Shown here piece after piece: positions 5,962 to 9,832 of a stretch of DNA of 9,832 bases; within the stretch, counting starts at the first letter, position 1, and each line of letters begins with the position of its first letter. Position numbers and translations under genes: made by a program. The stretch comes from Clostridiales bacterium (GTDB lineage: Bacteria; Bacillota_A; Clostridia; Peptostreptococcales; Anaerovoracaceae). The stretch is taken from positions 1 to 9,832 of the forward strand of contig SVCR01000042.1 in the NCBI GenBank assembly GCA_015058265.1, read 5' to 3'. Below the pieces are notes generated by a model. It was not told the origin of the DNA. It saw nothing but the letters and a program-made list of their open reading frames with translations, and did no database searches.

Positions 5962-7756
5962 CAAGTTTGAGAACCTCTGTGAAAGCCTCCTGAGGTACTG
6001 TGACCGTTCCGAACTGCCGCATCCTCTTCTTGCCGGCTTTCTGTTTTTCGAGAAGCTTCTTCTTACGCGATACGTCTCCGCCGTAGCACTTTGCCAATAC
6101 ATCCTTGCGGTATGCGCGAACAGTCTCGCGGGCGATAATCTTCTGCCCGATGGCTGCCTGGATCGGAACTTCGAACTGGTGTCTCGGTATGATGTCCTTG
6201 AGCTTCTCGCATATTCCGCGGCCCTTGGCCATAGCTTCCTCTTCAGGAACTATTGTACTGAGAGCATCGATCATCTCGCGGTTCAGCAGTATATCCAGCT
6301 TGACCAGTTTGGCCGGCTGATATCTCAGGAACTCATAGTCCAGAGAAGCATATCCCCTCGTCCTTGACTTGAGTGCATCGAAAAAGTCGTAAATTACCTC
6401 ATTGAGCGGCATCTCATAATGCAGCTGCACTCTTGTCTTGGTCAGGTATTCCATGTGTATCATGTTACCGCGCCTGTTCTGGCACAGCGACATTATGCTG
6501 CCGACATATTCATTCGGCGTCATTATATCCGCCTTCACGATCGGCTCTTCGATATGTGCTATGAGAGTCGGGTCAGGCAGATTGGACGGATTCTGAATAT
6601 CAAGAACCGAGCCGTCCTTCATGACTACTTTGTATACTACAGAAGGCAAAGTCGTGATGACATCCAGATCGAACTCTCTCGCCAGACGTTCAGTTATGAC
6701 ATCCATATGCAGCAGTCCGAGGAATCCGCATCTGTATCCGTAGCCAAGTGCCGCAGAATTCTCCGGTTCGAAATTGAATGCAGCATCATTGACCTGCAGT
6801 TTCTCGAGAGCATCCTTGACATTCTCGTACTTCTCGCCTTCAGCAGGGAAAATACCGCAGTACACCATGGACTGCGCCTTTTTGTAACCCTTAAGAGGTT
6901 CATCCGCAGGAGCCGAAGCGAGTGTGATCGTATCTCCGACCCTGGCATCCGCGACCTGCTTGATACTGCCGCAGATATAGCCTACTTCACCGGCTTTGAG
7001 CTCATCAGCCGGAACAGTCCCCGGTATGCAGTAGCCTACTTCAGTAACCTCGTAATTCTTGCCTGTATTCATCATTCGGATGGTATCGCCGCGCTTTACC
7101 CGTCCGTCGAAAATTCTTGTATAGATGATAACGCCTTTATAGCTGTCATAATAAGAGTCGAAGATGAGTGCCTTGAGCTTTCCGTCAGGATCGCCCTGAG
7201 GAGCCGGAATTGTCTCGATGAGCTTCTCCAGCATCTCATCGATCCCCATTCCTGTCTTGGCAGAGATCTCCGGTGCCTCCGAAGCATCGAGCCCTATGAT
7301 ATCTTCTATCTCCGCCCTTGCGTCATCCGGTCTTGCGGAATCCAGATCCATCTTGTTCAGAACCGGCAGGATCTCAAGATCCTCGTCCAAAGCCAGATAA
7401 ACATTGCCCAGTGTCTGCGCCTCAACGCCTTGAGTCGCGTCAACAACAAGAACGGCTCCGTCGCATGCCGCCAGTGAACGAGACACCTCGTAGTTGAAGT
7501 CGACATGTCCCGGGGTGTCTATCAGATTGAGGATATACTCCTGCCCGTCATTAGCTTTATACTTGAGCCTTGTCGTCTGGAGCTTGATAGTTATCCCGCG
7601 CTCCCTCTCTATGTCCATATTATCAAGATATTGCTCTTTCATATCACGAGCCTCAACAAGTCCGGTCTTCTCAATAAGACGGTCGGCCAGTGTTGATTTG
7701 CCGTGATCGATGTGAGCAATAATACTGAAATTTCTGATATTGTCTAAATAGCTCAT
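5948..7756 (-). CDS. lepA: Elongation factor 4, ribosome back-translocase GTPase
   Basis: 602 residues, full length for the family. The G-domain motifs are AHIDHGKST (14-22), Thr56 in RGITIK, DTPGH (80-84), NKMD (134-137) and SAK (165-167). EF-G-like domains follow, and the EF4-specific C-terminal domain ends with [15 protein letters not shown]4 binds the ribosome and uses GTP to act on stalled or mistranslocated complexes. Start: AGAGG lies 6 bases before the ATG at 7756, in a leader of about 29 bases from the promoter at 7821-7792. Its last codons overlap the hemW start. In this lineage lepA normally sits between rpsT and hemW, as here, but the sporulation genes often found between rpsT and lepA are absent. 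Confidence 0.98.
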   Translation of the reverse strand: MSYLDNIRNFSIIAHIDHGKSTLADRLIEKTGLVEARDMKEQYLDNMDIERERGITIKLQTTRLKYKANDGQEYILNLIDTPGHVDFNYEVSRSLAACDGAVLVVDATQGVEAQTLGNVYLALDEDLEILPVLNKMDLDSARPDDARAEIEDIIGLDASEAPEISAKTGMGIDEMLEKLIETIPAPQGDPDGKLKALIFDSYYDSYKGVIIYTRIFDGRVKRGDTIRMMNTGKNYEVTEVGYCIPGTVPADELKAGEVGYICGSIKQVADARVGDTITLASAPADEPLKGYKKAQSMVYCGIFPAEGEKYENVKDALEKLQVNDAAFNFEPENSAALGYGYRCGFLGLLHMDVITERLAREFDLDVITTLPSVVYKVVMKDGSVLDIQNPSNLPDPTLIAHIEEPIVKADIMTPNEYVGSIMSLCQNRRGNMIHMEYLTKTRVQLHYEMPLNEVIYDFFDALKSRTRGYASLDYEFLRYQPAKLVKLDILLNREMIDALSTIVPEEEAMAKGRGICEKLKDIIPRHQFEVPIQAAIGQKIIARETVRAYRKDVLAKCYGGDVSRKKKLLEKQKAGKKRMRQFGTVTVPQEAFTEVLKLDDGR

Positions 7757-7791
7757 TCTTACCTCTCATAAGTCAGTTTGCATACATATTT

Positions 7792-7821
7792 ATTATGACA
7801 CGCTTACAGCTGCAGTGTCAA
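7792..7821 (-). promoter_or_regulatory. Sigma-A promoter of lepA (and probably hemW-glpK-preA)
   Basis: A perfect TTGACA (7821-7816) and CATAAT (7797-7792) are 18 bases apart. The -35 lies just beyond the T-run of the rpsT terminator, so the two transcripts are separated with no wasted space. I see no comparable promoter before hemW, glpK or the preA-like gene. Confidence 0.8.
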
Positions 7822-7824
7822 AAC

Positions 7825-7855
7825 AAAAAGACAGCCGGGAGACACTCCGGCTGTC
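7825..7855 (-). terminator. Rho-independent terminator of rpsT
   Basis: GACAGCCGG (7855-7847) and CCGGCTGTC (7838-7830) form a perfect 9-bp stem with an 8-base loop, followed by five T (7829-7825). It lies 38 bases after the rpsT stop codon. Confidence 0.92.
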
Positions 7856-7893
7856 GGCGTATTTAACTTATACGCATGTGGGGACGGGTGAGA

Positions 7894-8160
7894 TTACTTG
7901 GACATTGCGTTCAGTTTTCTCTCGAATCTGCCTATCTTTCTGGAGGCTGTGTTCTTGTGGAAAGTTCCCTTAGCAGCAGCCTGCATGAGCTTCTTCTCTG
8001 CATGCTGGAATGCCTTCTTAGCTTCCTCTGCATTACCGGACTCTACCGCTGCAAGAAATGCCTTCTCAGCATCCTTGATGTGGTTCTTGACTCTGATATT
8101 GCGTGCAGTCTTCTTGTCGATAACCTTGATTCTCTTCTTTGCGGATTTAATATTAGCCAT
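7894..8160 (-). CDS. rpsT: 30S ribosomal protein S20
   Basis: 88 residues, the usual length. The N-terminus MANIKSAKKRI is the hallmark of S20, and the rest is Lys/Arg/Ala-rich helix that binds 16S rRNA near the body of the small subunit, with KGTFHKNTASRKIGRFERKL at about 64-83. The ATG at 8160 follows GGGGT about 8 bases upstream. The gene is a single transcription unit, with its own TATAAT promoter upstream and a strong terminator downstream. Confidence 0.98.
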   Translation of the reverse strand: MANIKSAKKRIKVIDKKTARNIRVKNHIKDAEKAFLAAVESGNAEEAKKAFQHAEKKLMQAAAKGTFHKNTASRKIGRFERKLNAMSK

Positions 8161-8205
8161 TAATTTACCCCACTTTCATATATAATGTATTAATTCGCAA
8201 CGGAA

Positions 8206-8234
8206 ATTATAATCTAAATACACACCTTCTGCAA
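8206..8234 (-). promoter_or_regulatory. Sigma-A promoter of rpsT
   Basis: A perfect TATAAT (8211-8206) is preceded at 17 bases by TTGCAG (8234-8229), a weak -35. The predicted start is near 8199, leaving a leader of about 39 bases. The -10 call is strong and the -35 less so. Confidence 0.7.
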
Positions 8235-8306
8235 TAGTGATTTCAACTTTTTCTGCACTTTTTCTTTTATTTCCGTCAGTGCATTCTTCTCCCCGCCGTT
8301 TCCATC
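8214..8306 (-). other. Coding-like frame without a start, upstream of rpsT
   Basis: One minus frame runs 30 codons to a TAG at 8216-8214 and reads like a charged helix (NALTEIKEKVQKKLKSLLQK). There is no start codon with a ribosome binding site, and it begins at the T-run of the aminotransferase terminator. It may be the tail of a gene lost when the region was rearranged, or simply a purine-rich strand mimicking Lys/Glu codons. Confidence 0.2.
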
Positions 8307-8332
8307 AAAAGAGGGCGGTCACTGCCGCCCTC
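8307..8332 (-). terminator. Rho-independent terminator of the aminotransferase gene
   Basis: GAGGGCGG (8332-8325) and CCGCCCTC (8318-8311) form a perfect 8-bp GC-rich stem with a 6-base loop. Only four T follow (8310-8307). It lies 22 bases after the stop codon. Confidence 0.85.
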
Positions 8333-8354
8333 CAATCTGTACAACAGTCAGATA

Positions 8355-9548
8355 TTACTTGCCGTATTTCTCTATCAGACGCTTGAATCCAGGGAGTGAA
8401 TTCTTGATCATCTCATTGGATACGCAATATGACAGTCTGAGGTATCCAGGGCAGGCGAATCCTGTTCCCGGAACTATGAGGATATTCTCTTCGAGCTTAG
8501 CAGCTTCTGAGAATGCCATATCGTCTCCGTTAGGAGCTTTCATGAACAGATAGAATGCTCCGTCAGGTTTAGCGCACTCATAGCCCATTTCTGTCAGTCC
8601 GTTATACAGGTCATTTCTGTTCTCATCATAAGCGACCAGATCCGGCTCACAGCCTACGCATTCCTGAACAACTCTCTGGATGAGTGTCGGAGGACATACG
8701 GAACCGATCTCTCTTGCAGCACCTGCGATCGCTGCATAAACTGCTTTGCCGTCTTCGCACTTTGCAGGAACGTATACGTAACCGATACGCTCGCCAGGAA
8801 GTGACAGGCTCTTGGACCAGGAATAGCATACGATAGTGTTGTCATAAACTTCAGGAATGAAAGTAACAACAGCATCTCCGTAAACCAGTTCTCTGTAAGG
8901 CTCATCAGCGATGATGTAAATAGGATGACCGTATTCAGCTTCCTTCTTCTTCAGGAAGTCTCCGATCTTAACGAGTGTTTCTTTGGTATATACTACTCCG
9001 GATGGATTGTTAGGTGAGTTAATAACTACAGCAACGGAATTTTCATCAACAGCAGCCTCAAGTGCTTCAAGGTTGATCTGGAAAGCAGGAACGTCTGCTT
9101 CTACTACCTTTACCTTGCCGCCGCCGGCTGTGAAGAATACATTATATTCAGGGAAGTAAGGTGCTATACAAACGAAATTGTCCTCAGGTTTAGTAGTAAG
9201 AGCCTTAGCAACAGATACGAGCGCAGGTGCGCAGCCGCAAGTCATGAACAGCTCTGATGCCTGAGCATTAGTATTGAATCTCTCTCTGAGATTAGCCGCG
9301 ATCGCTTCACGAGTACCCTCGAAGCCAGGAGCCATTGAGTAACCGTGAAGGAGGATTGAACTCTCTTCATCTACCAGTTTTTTAATTGTCTGATTTACTT
9401 TAGCCGGAGCAGGGATGCTCGGATTGCCCAGAGAATAGTCAAATACATTCTCCTTACCGAGTTTTTTTGCCTGCTCCAGTCCGTAGGCGAACAGTTCGCG
9501 GATGATGCTAGGCGCTGTGCCATAGCCGTAATACTTTTCATTAACCAT
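8355..9548 (-). CDS. PLP-dependent class I/II aminotransferase, aspartate aminotransferase-like
   Basis: 397 residues, usual length for fold type I aminotransferases. PLP-site landmarks are in order: NSPNNPSG (177-184, with Asn181 expected to contact PLP), ADEPYRELVYG (214-224, Asp215 pairing with the pyridine nitrogen), SWSKSLSLPGERIGY (243-257, Lys246 forming the internal aldimine) and RLSYC (371-375, Arg371 for the substrate carboxylate). The glycine-rich phosphate segment reads TCGCAPAL (103-110) instead of the more usual TxGxxxAL with small residues, so it carries two Cys. The substrate cannot be fixed from sequence; aspartate, alanine or aromatic amino acids are possible. The ATG at 9548 has AGGAG 7 bases upstream. 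The gene is monocistronic, between its own promoter and terminator, and has no pathway neighbour to suggest its substrate. Confidence 0.93.
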   Translation of the reverse strand: MVNEKYYGYGTAPSIIRELFAYGLEQAKKLGKENVFDYSLGNPSIPAPAKVNQTIKKLVDEESSILLHGYSMAPGFEGTREAIAANLRERFNTNAQASELFMTCGCAPALVSVAKALTTKPEDNFVCIAPYFPEYNVFFTAGGGKVKVVEADVPAFQINLEALEAAVDENSVAVVINSPNNPSGVVYTKETLVKIGDFLKKKEAEYGHPIYIIADEPYRELVYGDAVVTFIPEVYDNTIVCYSWSKSLSLPGERIGYVYVPAKCEDGKAVYAAIAGAAREIGSVCPPTLIQRVVQECVGCEPDLVAYDENRNDLYNGLTEMGYECAKPDGAFYLFMKAPNGDDMAFSEAAKLEENILIVPGTGFACPGYLRLSYCVSNEMIKNSLPGFKRLIEKYGK

Positions 9549-9594
9549 ACCAACTCTCCTTTAAGTTTAATTAATTAATTAATACAAGAAGCCC

Positions 9595-9616
9595 CCTGAA
9601 CCGTATTTCGGTCAGG
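9595..9616 (-). promoter_or_regulatory. Leader hairpin of the aminotransferase transcript
   Basis: CCTGACCG (9616-9609) pairs with CGG-T-TCAGG (9603-9595) as 8 bp with one bulged base and a 5-base loop. It falls in the roughly 89-base leader between the promoter and the ATG. No T-run follows, so it is not a simple terminator. I see no known riboswitch core. An AT-rich stretch of TTAA repeats (9567-9583) separates it from the ribosome binding site. Confidence 0.5.
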
Positions 9617-9643
9617 AAACAACTGGTATAATTGCTTGATAAA

Positions 9644-9652
9644 ATTATATCA
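9644..9652 (-). promoter_or_regulatory. Extended -10 promoter of the aminotransferase gene
   Basis: TGATATAAT on the minus strand is a perfect TATAAT with the TG extension, which makes a -35 less necessary. The hexamer 17 bases upstream is unlike TTGACA. On the plus strand a second extended -10 (TGGTATAAT, 9624-9632) faces it. Confidence 0.6.
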
Positions 9653-9832
9653 CTAATCTGTGTACATGATTGTATTTATTTTGCCCAAGCCTCAGGTTCG
9701 TATGTTACAATGTGATATGTAGGCCGCTATATATAGCAGTTAATTATAAGGATGACACAATATCCTTCCGGGGCATGAGAAGATCAGTTTTATGCATCTT
9801 TCCTGTCCCTCTTGATATTTGTAAGGCATGGC
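9653..9832. other. Right-edge region, no supported gene
   Basis: It holds a 12-base palindrome (GCTATATATAGC, about 9726-9737) and short frames running off the edge on both strands: plus from an ATG at 9775, and minus to a TAA near 9740. Neither has enough sequence or a ribosome binding site to be called a gene. Confidence 0.4.

Noticed and set aside
5962..6102. Upstream extension of hemW by 47 codons
   Set aside because: It lies within lepA in another frame and has no family similarity. The radical-SAM domain starts just after the ATG at 5961.
6419..7477. Long open frame (352 codons) on the plus strand opposite lepA
   Set aside because: It is wholly antisense to a well-conserved elongation factor gene, has no ribosome binding site and reads with no recognisable motif. 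It is a codon-bias shadow.

Overview
The window looks like a mid-GC, low-oxygen Firmicute, most likely class Clostridia. The evidence is the strong AGGAGG-type ribosome binding sites, sigma-A promoters, Fe-S and radical-SAM enzymes, and the Firmicutes order rpsT, lepA, hemW. This placement is inferred from gene content and order, not from a search. Almost every gene is on the minus strand, so the window reads right to left.

Right part (about 9650 down to 4690). A class I/II aminotransferase has its own extended -10 promoter, leader hairpin and terminator. Next come rpsT (ribosomal protein S20) with its own promoter and terminator, then a strong promoter for lepA (elongation factor 4). hemW (haem chaperone, radical SAM) starts inside the last codons of lepA. 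In many Clostridia gpr and spoIIP lie between rpsT and lepA, and hrcA-grpE-dnaK follows hemW; none of these is present here.

Middle (4659 to 1560). glpK (glycerol kinase) follows hemW after 30 bases. It is followed by a PreA-like Fe-S/flavin enzyme of the dihydropyrimidine dehydrogenase family. I see no terminator or good promoter between lepA and the preA-like gene, so lepA-hemW-glpK-preA may be one transcript. The glpK-preA gap is almost entirely a ladder of 9-base repeats ending on the preA ribosome binding site.

A compact minus-strand unit at 1532-1298 holds a sigma-A promoter, a hairpin at the start of the transcript, tRNA-Glu(CTC) with encoded CCA, a 77-base trailer that folds into a three-tier nested hairpin, and a terminator. 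The trailer is the most interesting unexplained element.

Left part (1 to 1140) is AT-richer and accessory-like. A small XRE-type regulator on minus diverges from a membrane-anchored zinc-ribbon/OB-fold protein on plus. Two identical palindromic boxes overlap the promoter between them. A plus-strand terminator at 41-78 belongs to a gene lying mainly outside the window.
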